Position numbers and translations under genes: made by a program. Shown one piece after another: positions 1 through 8,300 of a stretch of 56,079 nt of DNA. Source of the DNA: an uncultured Phycisphaerales bacterium (GTDB taxonomy: Bacteria; Planctomycetota; Phycisphaerae; Tepidisphaerales; Tepidisphaeraceae). The stretch spans positions 1 to 56,079 of the forward strand of contig CAIQIQ010000066.1 of NCBI GenBank assembly GCA_903871935.1. The letters are read 5' to 3'. The notes under the pieces were generated by a model. It had not been told where the DNA came from, ran no database searches, and worked only from the letters and a program-made list of their open reading frames with translations. Numbering within the stretch: the first letter of the stretch is position 1; every line of letters starts with the position of its first letter.

Positions 1-256
1 CTTCACCCGGCCAAACACTTCCAAACGATTACGCTCTGTTCTTGACATACGAAGCTCATCCATCCGGCCGGTATACCCCGGCCTCAAGGGTGACACTTCT
101 ATTTGAGCTATGCCATGACAGTTCTACTCGCGCACAACACAGCACCTTCCCGCTCTATTGCCAGCTCAATAGCGCCCCGATATGATGCTTCCCCCTTGGT
201 CGGAGACCTTCTGGACTTGTTCCGGCCGAGGCTCATAACGCTGACGAGGTAAGATT

Positions 257-601
257 ATGTCGATTGACCGGAGTTTGAGAGGCGCCAACATGCTGGTCCG
301 CCACCGCAACGTCCTGAACCGCGTTGAGCGGCTGGAGCAGTTGCAGGGCGAGGAAAAGTGGGCGGATGGCAAGACCGTGTTTAACCTGCCAAAGGTTGGG
401 CATCGCAAGCAGATCATCGTGAAGGCTGCCAAGGAAGCCGTTGCAGTTGAAGGTGCTGTGCCGGCCGAAGGCGCCGCCGCTCCGGCCGCTGGTACTGCTG
501 CCCCGGCCGCTGGCGCCAAAGGCGCGGCTCCCGCTGCCAAGGGCGCTGCTCCTGCCGCCAAGGCTGCCGCCCCGGCCGCCAAAGCCGCGGCCAAGAAGTA
601 G
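257..601 (+). CDS. Small basic protein of the PVC-group family (TIGR04137-like) with Ala/Pro tail
   Basis: 114 residues. The first ~55 residues (MSIDRSLRGANMLVRHRNVL and what follows, including VLNRVERLEQL and EKW) match the short basic protein family that I know only from Planctomycetes, Verrucomicrobia and Chlamydiae; its function is unknown, and a nucleic-acid or ribosome role has been suspected because of its charge. Residues ~60-114 are a low-complexity Ala/Pro/Gly tail with regularly spaced lysines, ending AAKK, reminiscent of histone H1-like tails. The start is supported by a GAGGT Shine-Dalgarno six bases before the ATG. It stands alone, with a hairpin downstream at 668-701. Antisense and out-of-frame ORFs here only mirror the repetitive tail. 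Family call is from memory of the N-terminal signature; the tail is seen directly. Confidence 0.85.
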   Translation: MSIDRSLRGANMLVRHRNVLNRVERLEQLQGEEKWADGKTVFNLPKVGHRKQIIVKAAKEAVAVEGAVPAEGAAAPAAGTAAPAAGAKGAAPAAKGAAPAAKAAAPAAKAAAKK

Positions 602-667
602 CCCTTTGAGGTTGCCGGTAACTTCGGTGCAAGGTGCCCCAAGGTGCTGGCATGAACCAAACTACAC

Positions 668-701
668 GAGGCACGAAGGCTTTTCCTGGCCTTCGTGCCT
701 C
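668..701 (+). terminator. Perfect 13-bp hairpin after the small basic protein gene
   Basis: Arms GAGGCACGAAGGC (668-680) and GCCTTCGTGCCTC (689-701) are fully complementary around an 8-base loop. No strong T-run follows, so it may be a terminator, a processing site or a transcript-stabilising stem; it separates the small basic protein from the aminotransferase. Confidence 0.6.
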
Positions 702-739
702 AGTGCATTTGGCCATAGTTCGTTGACGAGGAAGGACCT

Positions 740-1855
740 ATGCGCGACCTGAACGACTTTGTTTCCCAACGTGCCCATGCCGTTGATGCCTCGGGCATCC
801 GGAAAGTCTTTGATCTGGCCGCCAAGCTCAAGGATCCGATCAACTTCTCGATCGGCCAGCCCGATTTCGACGTGCCCGATGCCTGCAAGGATGCGGCCAT
901 CGACGCGATTCGTCGCGGGCACAATCGCTATACCCAGACCCAGGGCATCGCCGCCCTGCGCGAGCGGGTTCACAAGGACCTGTCCGCGGAGCTTGGCCGG
1001 GACTGCGGTGACGTGTTCATCACCTCCGGCGTCTCGGGCGGCCTGTTCCTGGCGGTGCTGGCCTTGATCAACCCCGGCGATGAGGCAATCTGCCTCGACC
1101 CCTATTTCGTGATGTACAAGCACCTGCTGACCATGGCCGGCGGGAAACTCACCGCCGTCGACAGCTACCCGGACTTCCGCTTCCACGCCGATCGCGTCGA
1201 AAAGGCGATCACCCCTCGGACGAAGATGCTGATCCTGAATTCGCCCTGCAACCCGTCGGGTGTGGTGATGACCAGCGAGGAAATCGACGCCGCCGTCGCC
1301 CTGGCGAAGAAGCACGATCTGATCCTGCTGTCGGACGAGATCTACGAGGAATTCACCTACGAGAAACGCTTGCCCAGCCCCGCGAGCATGTATGAGCGGT
1401 CACTGGTGCTGCGCGGCTACTCCAAGAGCCATGCTATGACCGGCTGGCGTCTGGGCTATGCGGCCGGCCCCACCCAGATCATCCAGCAAATGGTCAAGTT
1501 GCAGCAGTACACGTTTGTCTGTGCCCCTGCCCCGCTGCAGGTGGCGGCAGTGACGGCCGAAGACTGCTCGATGACGGATTGCGTCGAGACCTATCACCGC
1601 AAGCGCGACCTGGTATTCGGCAAGCTCGCCAGAAAATTCGAGGTGGTCAAACCGCAGGGCGCATTCTACATCTTCCCCAAGGTGCCCAACGGCATGACGG
1701 CCGGCGAGTTCTGCACAAAGGCGGTCGAGCGCAATGTGCTGATCATTCCCGGCAATGTCTTCAGTGCCTTCGACACACACTTCCGCATCAGTTACGCGAC
1801 GACCGACGAAAAACTCGCCAGGGGATGCGACATCCTCTGCGAACTGGCGGGATGA
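740..1855 (+). CDS. PLP-dependent class I/II aminotransferase (aspartate aminotransferase-like)
   Basis: 371 residues, fold type I. Visible signatures: FSIGQPDFDVP (~36-46), the NSPCNPSG loop (~167-174), the LLSDEIYE strand with the aspartate that contacts the pyridine nitrogen (~199), and YSKSHAMTGWRLGY (~227-240), where Lys229 should form the Schiff base. It would catalyse amino-group transfer between an amino acid and a 2-oxo acid in the cytoplasm; the amino acid specificity cannot be read from sequence. A GAGGAAGG ribosome site lies just before the ATG. It appears monocistronic, bounded by hairpins at 668-701 and 1886-1910. Confidence 0.93.
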   Translation: MRDLNDFVSQRAHAVDASGIRKVFDLAAKLKDPINFSIGQPDFDVPDACKDAAIDAIRRGHNRYTQTQGIAALRERVHKDLSAELGRDCGDVFITSGVSGGLFLAVLALINPGDEAICLDPYFVMYKHLLTMAGGKLTAVDSYPDFRFHADRVEKAITPRTKMLILNSPCNPSGVVMTSEEIDAAVALAKKHDLILLSDEIYEEFTYEKRLPSPASMYERSLVLRGYSKSHAMTGWRLGYAAGPTQIIQQMVKLQQYTFVCAPAPLQVAAVTAEDCSMTDCVETYHRKRDLVFGKLARKFEVVKPQGAFYIFPKVPNGMTAGEFCTKAVERNVLIIPGNVFSAFDTHFRISYATTDEKLARGCDILCELAG

Positions 1856-1885
1856 TAAACTGAGGCATGGACCAATAGAAACGGA

Positions 1886-1910
1886 GACGGGCCGGTTATT
1901 CCGGCCCGTC
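1886..1910. terminator. Bidirectional hairpin terminator between converging genes
   Basis: GACGGGCCGG (1886-1895) and CCGGCCCGTC (1901-1910) pair perfectly around TTATT, followed by a T-rich stretch on the plus strand. It lies between the ends of the aminotransferase (plus) and RNase E/G (minus), so it can serve both. Confidence 0.8.
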
Positions 1911-1936
1911 TTCGTTCGTCATAGCAAGACAGAAGG

Positions 1937-4900
1937 CTACTCGATCTCCTCCGGCACATGATCCAGATCGCGCCGGGTGTTCACCCTGCGGATGGCATCC
2001 GGATCGACCGGCTCATCCGTCGCCAGGTGCTTATCGCCGGCAACGCGGACGATTGCATCCCCATCCGCGATCGGCGCGATGCGCACTGGTGGCTCATCGC
2101 CAACTGGGCCACCGTTGACATCGGCATCATCGACGGCGAGCTTCTTCTTCGAACGCGACTTGCCCGTCGCCTTCTTGTCTTTGGCGGACTTCTTTTCATC
2201 CACCTTCTTGGCGGCGGTCTTCTTGCCGCCACGTTTCTTCGACGTCTCCTGATCGGCAGGATTCGGCGTCAGGATGGGCGGACGCTTGCGGATCACAGGC
2301 TGTTCCTGCGGCCAGTCCGCAATCGGCGCCGCCGCCACCGGCACTGCCGGTTTCGGCGGAGCAGGCGGCTGTACCGGAACAACCGGCCGGGGAACCGGCG
2401 CAGCAACTGGTTTGGTCACCGATGCCTGCGGGGCAGGCGCTGCCGGTGCCTGGGGTTGCTGTGGCTGGCCCGGCTGCGGTGCTTGTTCAGGCTTATTGTC
2501 CTCGGGCATCTGGATCCAGATGTTTGAAGGCAGACCTCGCGGCCGATCATCGTCGCGCGGTGTACGCACGTTGCCGCGGTCGTAATCGCGCTGCGGCTGG
2601 AAATGGCCAGCGCCCTGATCCCCGCCCTGCCCGCGGCCACGACCGCCACGCCGGCCACGACGGCGGCCACGCCCGGCGCCTTCCTGATCGAATCCACCCC
2701 CCTGACGGCGATTCTGGTCGCCCTGCCAAACCGGGACCCCTTGGGGCGGTCGCTGACGAGGAGGCAGCGCACGCGGAGCAGGCGGTTGGCCTTGCGCCTG
2801 CGGTGGCCGCTGTGGCTGCGGCGGACTCTGGGCTGATCCACGACGCCCCTGCTGCTGGTCGCGACGCTGATCCCGACCATCACGACGATAGTCACGCCGC
2901 GGCGCATCCTCATCGATGTATTCACCGGGGGCTTCACCCAACTCCTGAGGTTCATCGATCAAATCCTCCTCAGGGCCTTCGGACAATTCGGGTTCGGAGC
3001 GTCCAGAGGGTCCAGAGGATCTGGAAGCGTCAGATGACTCTTCGGAAAGCTCATCGGTCGGCTCATCCAATTCCGCGTCCGCAGATTCGTCAGAAGGCAC
3101 CGATGGCTCATCAGCGTCAATCGGCTCCGGCGCTGCGCCCAAGCCATCGACATCAAGCGATTCGCTGGTCTCACCGGCCGGTTCTTCGCGACTCTCCTCA
3201 TCGTGGCCAGAGATCTCTTCGCCCCGCGGCTCCGAGGTTGTATCGCCCTGGCCCTGCTGCTCCGGTTCGTCAAACTCGTCGCGGCCAAAGCGTTCTTCTT
3301 CTTCCTCGACCTTCGGATGGCGTTCGGGCCGCTCCTGCCGGCCGCGACGATCGCGGCGATCCCCGCGATCAGGCTGGCGGGCCTGCTTCGCCATGGTCTG
3401 GGCTTCCTGAATCGTCTGCGGCGTCTGCGACAGCAGTTCAGGCATCATGACGACGCCATCGCGCGCGTCAAACAACTCGAAGCGGACTTCATCCAGCCCA
3501 AGCTTGGCATCGACCTTGATAATGATGCGTTTCCCGGTCTGGGCCTCAAGTTGCGCCATGCTGCGGCGTTTGCGGTTGTTCAGGTAGAAGGCGACATCGC
3601 CGTGCACGGTCAACTCAATGCGGACGACACGCTGATCATGCGTCGCAATCGCCAGCCGGCGCATCACATCGAGGCTCATGCTCTCGGGCGTCTTAACCAG
3701 GCCCGAGCCGCGGCAATGCGGGCAATCGCAGTAGATCGAGCGTTTGACACTGGGGCGCATGCGCTGGCGCGTCAGTTCGATAATGCCGAACTGGCTCATG
3801 CGCAGAACCTTGGTCTTGGCGCGGTCGTTTTTGAAGTTGTCGTGAAGCTTCTTCTCAAGTTCGCGACGATGGCGCTCGTAGCGCAAATCGATGAAATCGC
3901 AGATAATCACACCGCCAAGATCGCGCATCTTCAACTGCCGCGGGATCTCCTCGGCCGCCTCCATATCAGTCTTGAAGGCGGTGGTCTCGGCATCGGAGTG
4001 ATCGCGGAACTTGCCGGAATTCACGTCGATCGCCACCACCGCCTCGGTCTGGTCGATCACCAGCGAACCGCCGGAGGGCAACGGCACGTGCCGCGAGTAC
4101 ATCATCTCGATGTCTTTCTCGATGTTGTACTTGTGGAACAGGGGCAAGGGAGCGTCGTAGTACTGAACCTTGTCCTTGGCCTTGGGACTGGTGAGCTTGA
4201 CGAATTCGCGGACCTCTTCGGCCACCTTCGCATTGTCGACGACGATCGCATCGATTTCGGCCGAGAAGACATCGCGCACCGTGCGCGTCACCAGGTCGCC
4301 CTCGGTATAGAGTTCGGTTGGGCCCGAGACCGACTCGATCTTTTTGTTGATCTGCCGCCACAGGCGCGTCAGGTACGCCAGATCGCGCTGGATATCGGCC
4401 TTGGTGCGGCCGATGCCGGCGGTGCGGATGATGAATCCGCACTCTTCGGGGGGTTCCTGGGCGTCAAGGATCTGCCGCAGCCGCCGGCGCTCGGTCTCAT
4501 CCTCGATCTTGCGGGAGACGCCCATCTTGCTCATGCCCGGCATCATCACGAGGATGCGCCCGGGGATGGAGAGATAGGTCGTCAGGGTCGGGCCCTTGGT
4601 CCCAATGCCCTCCTTGATGATCTGGACGATTATCTCATCACCGCGGCGCAGACAGCGCTGGATCGGCGGGCGGTCGCGGCGGGCGAGTTTACGCCCGACG
4701 GTCTCGGTGACATCCTCGCCCTTGCGCCCGAAGTAACTCGGGAGCAGGTCGGAGATGTGCAGGAAACCGTTGCGGCCCAGGCCAAAGTCAATGAAGGCCG
4801 CCTGGATCGACGGCTCGACGTTGACCACCCGGCCTTTGTAGATGTTGCCGACGTGTGAGGTCGCGCTGGTCCGCTCGATGTAGAATTCCTCGAGCCTGCC

Positions 4901-4966
4901 ATTCTCCATCAGGGCGATTCGGCACTCCTCGCCTTCGGAGACGTTAATCAGCATTTCTCTTGCCAT
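1937..4966 (-). CDS. rng: Ribonuclease E/G family protein with long disordered C-terminal tail
   Basis: 1009 residues from the MAREMLINVS start at 4966; the open frame reaches 5125 but would then overlap ptsI, so the internal ATG is preferred, although no strong ribosome site precedes it. Residues 1-510 are the catalytic half: an S1-like segment (~37-120), catalytic aspartates at D314 (VAIDVNSG) and D357 (VIICDFID), and the zinc-link CPHC (415-418). This is a 5'-sensing endoribonuclease acting in mRNA decay and rRNA maturation. From ~530 on the protein is low complexity: acidic E/D/S-rich (~600-740), then R/G/Q-rich and P/A-rich, then Lys-rich, resembling the RNase E scaffold tail that binds RNA, membrane and partner proteins. 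It lies 148 bp after ptsI in the same direction. Confidence 0.93.
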   Translation of the reverse strand: MAREMLINVSEGEECRIALMENGRLEEFYIERTSATSHVGNIYKGRVVNVEPSIQAAFIDFGLGRNGFLHISDLLPSYFGRKGEDVTETVGRKLARRDRPPIQRCLRRGDEIIVQIIKEGIGTKGPTLTTYLSIPGRILVMMPGMSKMGVSRKIEDETERRRLRQILDAQEPPEECGFIIRTAGIGRTKADIQRDLAYLTRLWRQINKKIESVSGPTELYTEGDLVTRTVRDVFSAEIDAIVVDNAKVAEEVREFVKLTSPKAKDKVQYYDAPLPLFHKYNIEKDIEMMYSRHVPLPSGGSLVIDQTEAVVAIDVNSGKFRDHSDAETTAFKTDMEAAEEIPRQLKMRDLGGVIICDFIDLRYERHRRELEKKLHDNFKNDRAKTKVLRMSQFGIIELTRQRMRPSVKRSIYCDCPHCRGSGLVKTPESMSLDVMRRLAIATHDQRVVRIELTVHGDVAFYLNNRKRRSMAQLEAQTGKRIIIKVDAKLGLDEVRFELFDARDGVVMMPELLSQTPQTIQEAQTMAKQARQPDRGDRRDRRGRQERPERHPKVEEEEERFGRDEFDEPEQQGQGDTTSEPRGEEISGHDEESREEPAGETSESLDVDGLGAAPEPIDADEPSVPSDESADAELDEPTDELSEESSDASRSSGPSGRSEPELSEGPEEDLIDEPQELGEAPGEYIDEDAPRRDYRRDGRDQRRDQQQGRRGSAQSPPQPQRPPQAQGQPPAPRALPPRQRPPQGVPVWQGDQNRRQGGGFDQEGAGRGRRRGRRGGRGRGQGGDQGAGHFQPQRDYDRGNVRTPRDDDRPRGLPSNIWIQMPEDNKPEQAPQPGQPQQPQAPAAPAPQASVTKPVAAPVPRPVVPVQPPAPPKPAVPVAAAPIADWPQEQPVIRKRPPILTPNPADQETSKKRGGKKTAAKKVDEKKSAKDKKATGKSRSKKKLAVDDADVNGGPVGDEPPVRIAPIADGDAIVRVAGDKHLATDEPVDPDAIRRVNTRRDLDHVPEEIE

Positions 4967-5114
4967 ATAGACACAAATTGGAGGCCGGCCTTTCCCGGCC
5001 ATGTGGTCAGTCGCACTTTCCTCTCTTGATCCACTGCCCTGCTGCCGCGCCCGGCACACCGCGGACTGACCTCTTCGCGGGTGCATGATTGGGCCGTGCG
5101 GCACAGGAATTTTC

Positions 5115-6854
5115 TTAAAAAGCATCCGGCAGCAGCTTGCGCGTTTCCTCTTTGAGGTAATGCGTCACCTGCCGCTCGCTCTCGTAGCTCATCACCTGCT
5201 GTGCCACCTGCTGCGCGTGCTCCAGGGTAGTGGAGCGAATGACCTTCTTCACCTCAGGGATATCCGGGCCATTCATTGAGAAGATTCTCAGTCCCATCCC
5301 AAGCAGCAGCAGCGTGTACAGCGGCTCTCCGGCCATCTCTCCACACACGGAACACTTGATCCCGGCGCGGTCGGCGGCCTGTATCGTGTCGCGGATCAGC
5401 TTCAAAACCGCGGGATGCGCCGGCGAGAACAAACCCGCCACGCGCTCGTTGGTCCGATCCACGGCTAAGGTGTACTGTATCAGATCGTTCGTGCCAATCG
5501 AGAAGAAGCTCACTTCCCTGGCGAACTGATCGGCCAGGATCGCGGCCGACGGCACCTCGATCATCGCGCCGATCGAGATATCCCTGCGGCACTCGATCCC
5601 TTCATCTTCCAGTTCCTCCATCACATCCCGAAGGATCATCGTCGCCTGCCGAAGTTCCAGCATCGTCGAAATCATCGGGAACATCACGCGAACATCGCCC
5701 AGCACGCTGGCCCGCATGATCGCCCGCAGTTGCCGCTTGAACATTGGTATGTCATGCAGGCACATGCGGATCGAGCGATCGCCCAGAAACGGGTTGCGCT
5801 CCGGGTTCGCCTGCTTGGCCTGGGTGTATTTGTCAGCGCCCAGGTCCAGGGTGCGGATCACCAGCGGTCTGCCGCCCAGTCGCCGCAGGGCATCGGCATA
5901 GGCGCGGTAATGATCCTCCTCCGAGGGCTCATGCTCGCTGGCAAGGTAGAGGAATTCCGTCCGGTAGAGCCCGATCGCCTCAGCACCTCGGCCCAGCGCA
6001 TCGTCGATTTCCCCAGGAAACTCGATATTTGCCTGCACCGAGACGCGGCAGCCATCGAGGGTCTGCGCCGGCAGATCGCGGAGCTTGCCAAGCTCCGTCT
6101 CCATCCGGATGAGGCGCTGGCCAAACTCACGGTTCTCCACCAGCTGCTGCTCGTCAGGATCAATGATCACCACGCCGCGATTGCCGTCGATAATGACCGT
6201 ATCACCGCCGGAGACCTCGCTGGTGATATTGCCCAGGCCGACCACTGCTGGAATGCCCATGGCACGGGCAACAATCGCGGTATGGCTGGTGCGCCCGCCC
6301 ACATCGGTGGCAAACCCCTTCACCCGCCGCTTGTCCAGCAGCACCGTCTGCGAAGGAAGCAGATCGTGGGCGATGATGATGACATCACGGTCAAGTCGGG
6401 CCAGATCTTCGTGACGCTTGCCGATGAGTTTCTGCAGCAGCCGCTTCTCAATGTCGTGGATGTCCTTTACCCGCTCCGAGAAGAAACGGTCGGACATCTG
6501 CTGGAAACTGCTGGCCAGCCGCCGCATGGCAACGCTTACGGCATACTCTGCGGCAAAGTGGTTCTTATTGATCTCCTGTGTGACCTGGCTCACCAGGGTT
6601 GGATCGCGCAGCAGACCCATATGGAAATCAAAGATCGCAGCGATATCGTTGCCATGCTGGCTGGCAACCGTCTCGCGCAGCGCCTTGAGGTCCTGAGTGC
6701 TGCTGGCCGCGGCTTCACGAAAGCGATCAAGTTCGGCCTTGAGTTCAGTCTCGGGCACCTGCCGTCTGGGAATAACCAGATCCTCGGTGTCAATCATCAG
6801 CGCCGTGCTGATGGCGACTCCCGGCGATACACCTATTCCCTTCTTGATTTCCAT
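5115..6854 (-). CDS. ptsI: Phosphoenolpyruvate-protein phosphotransferase (PTS enzyme I)
   Basis: 579 residues, full length for enzyme I. It takes phosphate from PEP onto a histidine and passes it to HPr. The active-site His191 sits in GGRTSHTAIVARAMGIPAVV; the PEP-binding barrel shows YRTEFLY, RTLDLGADK, FFSIGTNDLIQYTLAVDR and the acid Cys in KCSVCGEMAGEP. The 17-bp gap to HPr upstream shows cotranscription. With hpf and an EIIA of the nitrogen/fructose type in the same run, and no sugar permease nearby, this is probably a regulatory phosphorelay rather than a sugar uptake system. The start ATG (MEIKKGIGVSPG) is the one expected for the family. Confidence 0.97.
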   Translation of the reverse strand: MEIKKGIGVSPGVAISTALMIDTEDLVIPRRQVPETELKAELDRFREAAASSTQDLKALRETVASQHGNDIAAIFDFHMGLLRDPTLVSQVTQEINKNHFAAEYAVSVAMRRLASSFQQMSDRFFSERVKDIHDIEKRLLQKLIGKRHEDLARLDRDVIIIAHDLLPSQTVLLDKRRVKGFATDVGGRTSHTAIVARAMGIPAVVGLGNITSEVSGGDTVIIDGNRGVVIIDPDEQQLVENREFGQRLIRMETELGKLRDLPAQTLDGCRVSVQANIEFPGEIDDALGRGAEAIGLYRTEFLYLASEHEPSEEDHYRAYADALRRLGGRPLVIRTLDLGADKYTQAKQANPERNPFLGDRSIRMCLHDIPMFKRQLRAIMRASVLGDVRVMFPMISTMLELRQATMILRDVMEELEDEGIECRRDISIGAMIEVPSAAILADQFAREVSFFSIGTNDLIQYTLAVDRTNERVAGLFSPAHPAVLKLIRDTIQAADRAGIKCSVCGEMAGEPLYTLLLLGMGLRIFSMNGPDIPEVKKVIRSTTLEHAQQVAQQVMSYESERQVTHYLKEETRKLLPDAF

Positions 6855-6871
6855 GCAGCCTCTGACGTCCG

Positions 6872-7159
6872 CTAATCTTCGCCGAATCCGCTCTCAACCA
6901 GTCGGGCCAACTCGGCCACGGCGGCATCCGCATCGTCACCCTCGGCACGGATGCGCAGCGTCGCACCGGCCGTGGCCTCAAGACTAATCATCTGGATCAG
7001 GCTCTTGCCGTCAACCTCTGTGCTGTCATCGGCCATGGTTGGCCGTGCGACCTTGATTGCCGCCTTGAACTGGTTTGCCGTTTCAGCAAACACCATCGCC
7101 GGCCGGGCATGCAGGCCCTGCGGATTCACGATCACGACATCTCGCGAAGCTGTGGACAT
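6872..7159 (-). CDS. ptsH: HPr family phosphocarrier protein
   Basis: 95 residues from the ATG at 7159 (MSTASRDVV); this start puts the phosphorylatable histidine at 17, close to the usual His15, whereas the ATG at 7213 would add 18 residues unlike the family. NPQGLHARPA carries the histidine. The GKSLIQMISLEA segment keeps a serine where Gram-positive-type HPr is phosphorylated by HPr kinase, so serine control is possible, though no kinase gene lies in the window. It receives phosphate from enzyme I (next gene) and would donate it to the EIIA encoded just upstream. Confidence 0.95.
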   Translation of the reverse strand: MSTASRDVVIVNPQGLHARPAMVFAETANQFKAAIKVARPTMADDSTEVDGKSLIQMISLEATAGATLRIRAEGDDADAAVAELARLVESGFGED

Positions 7160-7267
7160 CGGGCGCGGCACTGGCTCTGTAATCTGGACTGCCGCCTTTG
7201 AAGGCGGCGGCATACCTGCTCACATCGCACGGCCGGCCACGACTGCCAGCCGGAAAGCACGACACAG

Positions 7268-7756
7268 CTAGACACGCGCTGACTGATCGGCCTCTTCCAG
7301 CAGTTCCCAGATCTTCTGCTGGGTATCCGACTGCCGCAGGAACTTGCGGAACATGTCGACCTGCAGGTTCCCAAAGATCGCGTTCATCGCCGCAAGGTGC
7401 TTCTCGGCTTCCGATAGCGGACTCAGCAGCAGGAAGAAGCTGTAGACCGGCTGTTTGTCGAGCGAGGCGAAATCCACGCCCGGACTGCTGCGGCCGACCA
7501 CGCCAACCATCTTCTTCAACCCGGCGTGCTTCGCGTGCGGGACGGCAACACCCTTGCCGAAGCCGGTGCTGCCTTTGGTCTCGCGTTTGATGATCTCAGC
7601 GACCAGTTCACCTGCTATCGCCTCGTCCACCGCGCCGGCACGGGCCAGTGACTGCACCAGTTCCTTGATCACGCCGTTGCGGTCTTTCGCCGCCAGATCC
7701 GGCACGATCGCGTCCTTGATGACAAAATCACACAGCTTCACATCCTTACTACCCAT
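7268..7756 (-). CDS. ptsN: PTS EIIA component of the nitrogen/fructose type (PtsN-like)
   Basis: 162 residues from the ATG at 7756, which has an AAGGGA ribosome site six bases upstream; an ATG at 7771 is also in frame. The single domain shows the EIIA-Ntr/fructose pattern: RETKGSTGFGKGVAVPHAKH with the phosphorylated histidine, then VGVVGRS and FFLLLSP. No EIIB or EIIC domain is fused or adjacent. In PTS-Ntr such proteins signal carbon/nitrogen state through protein contacts instead of transporting sugar. Placement directly downstream of hpf is the classic PTS-Ntr neighbourhood, but rpoN is not next to it here. Confidence 0.93.
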   Translation of the reverse strand: MGSKDVKLCDFVIKDAIVPDLAAKDRNGVIKELVQSLARAGAVDEAIAGELVAEIIKRETKGSTGFGKGVAVPHAKHAGLKKMVGVVGRSSPGVDFASLDKQPVYSFFLLLSPLSEAEKHLAAMNAIFGNLQVDMFRKFLRQSDTQQKIWELLEEADQSARV

Positions 7757-7814
7757 CGCCAATCCCTTCATCTGTCATATCCGCCCGGAAAGCTTCGGGG
7801 GGAAGACGCCGGCA

Positions 7815-8141
7815 TTACACCTTGGTCGCCGGCTTCTTGACCCCGGAATGCTTGCGGTTGCGGTGAATCTGCTTGTGCTCGCTGAGCTGACGCTCCAGCT
7901 TATGAGCGCATCCGTCGATGCATGCATACGCATCGCCCTCATTGTGGTTGGCGATGAACATATTGCGATGCTCCGCATTCACGATCATCTCTACGTTAAC
8001 CGTATCTTTCCCCGCGTCAAACACCACTTCGATCTCCTGTATGCGGTCGTAGTACCTCGTCAGCTTGCCAGCCTTCAATTCGGCGTAGCTGCGAAGAGTG
8101 TCGGTGACATCCATATGACGCGCTGAAACTGTGACGATCAC
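7815..8141 (-). CDS. hpf: Ribosome hibernation promoting factor, short form (HPF/RaiA)
   Basis: 108 residues starting at GTG (8141), supported by an AAGGAG ribosome site seven bases upstream. Pattern of the YfiA/HPF domain: VSARHMDVTDTLRSYAELKAGKL at the N-terminus, VEMIVNAE and the DAYACIDGCAHKLERQLSEHK helix, then a short basic tail. It lacks the C-terminal dimerisation domain of long HPF, so it is the short form that binds the 30S decoding region in stationary phase. It is the first gene of the hpf-ptsN-ptsH-ptsI-rng run. Confidence 0.94.
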   Translation of the reverse strand: MIVTVSARHMDVTDTLRSYAELKAGKLTRYYDRIQEIEVVFDAGKDTVNVEMIVNAEHRNMFIANHNEGDAYACIDGCAHKLERQLSEHKQIHRNRKHSGVKKPATKV

Positions 8142-8300
8142 GGCAAACTCCTTCCTGGTAACTCGGCCAAACCATTGGCCGGCGCCCGGAAAAGGGCCTT
8201 ACATTCTGATCCTATCGCGCCCCCGACCAACATTCCCGCCCTCAATACGCATTTCACGGTACGCTCTGTTTTAGCTTCCCGGCAAAACTCCTCCGTTTCT

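Noticed and set aside
1..256. TTGACA at 42-47 as a promoter for the small basic protein
   Set aside because: The nearest -10-like sequence (TATACC at 72-77) is 24 bases away, too far for a sigma-70 promoter.
166..660. Ala-rich minus-strand frame over the small basic protein
   Set aside because: Complement of the Ala/Pro tail; no start signal, and the plus-strand gene has a family signature and ribosome site.
3203..4858. 551-residue open frame on the plus strand
   Set aside because: It is the antisense of the RNase E/G catalytic region, lacks a ribosome site, and has no recognisable domain; the minus-strand gene has all catalytic motifs.
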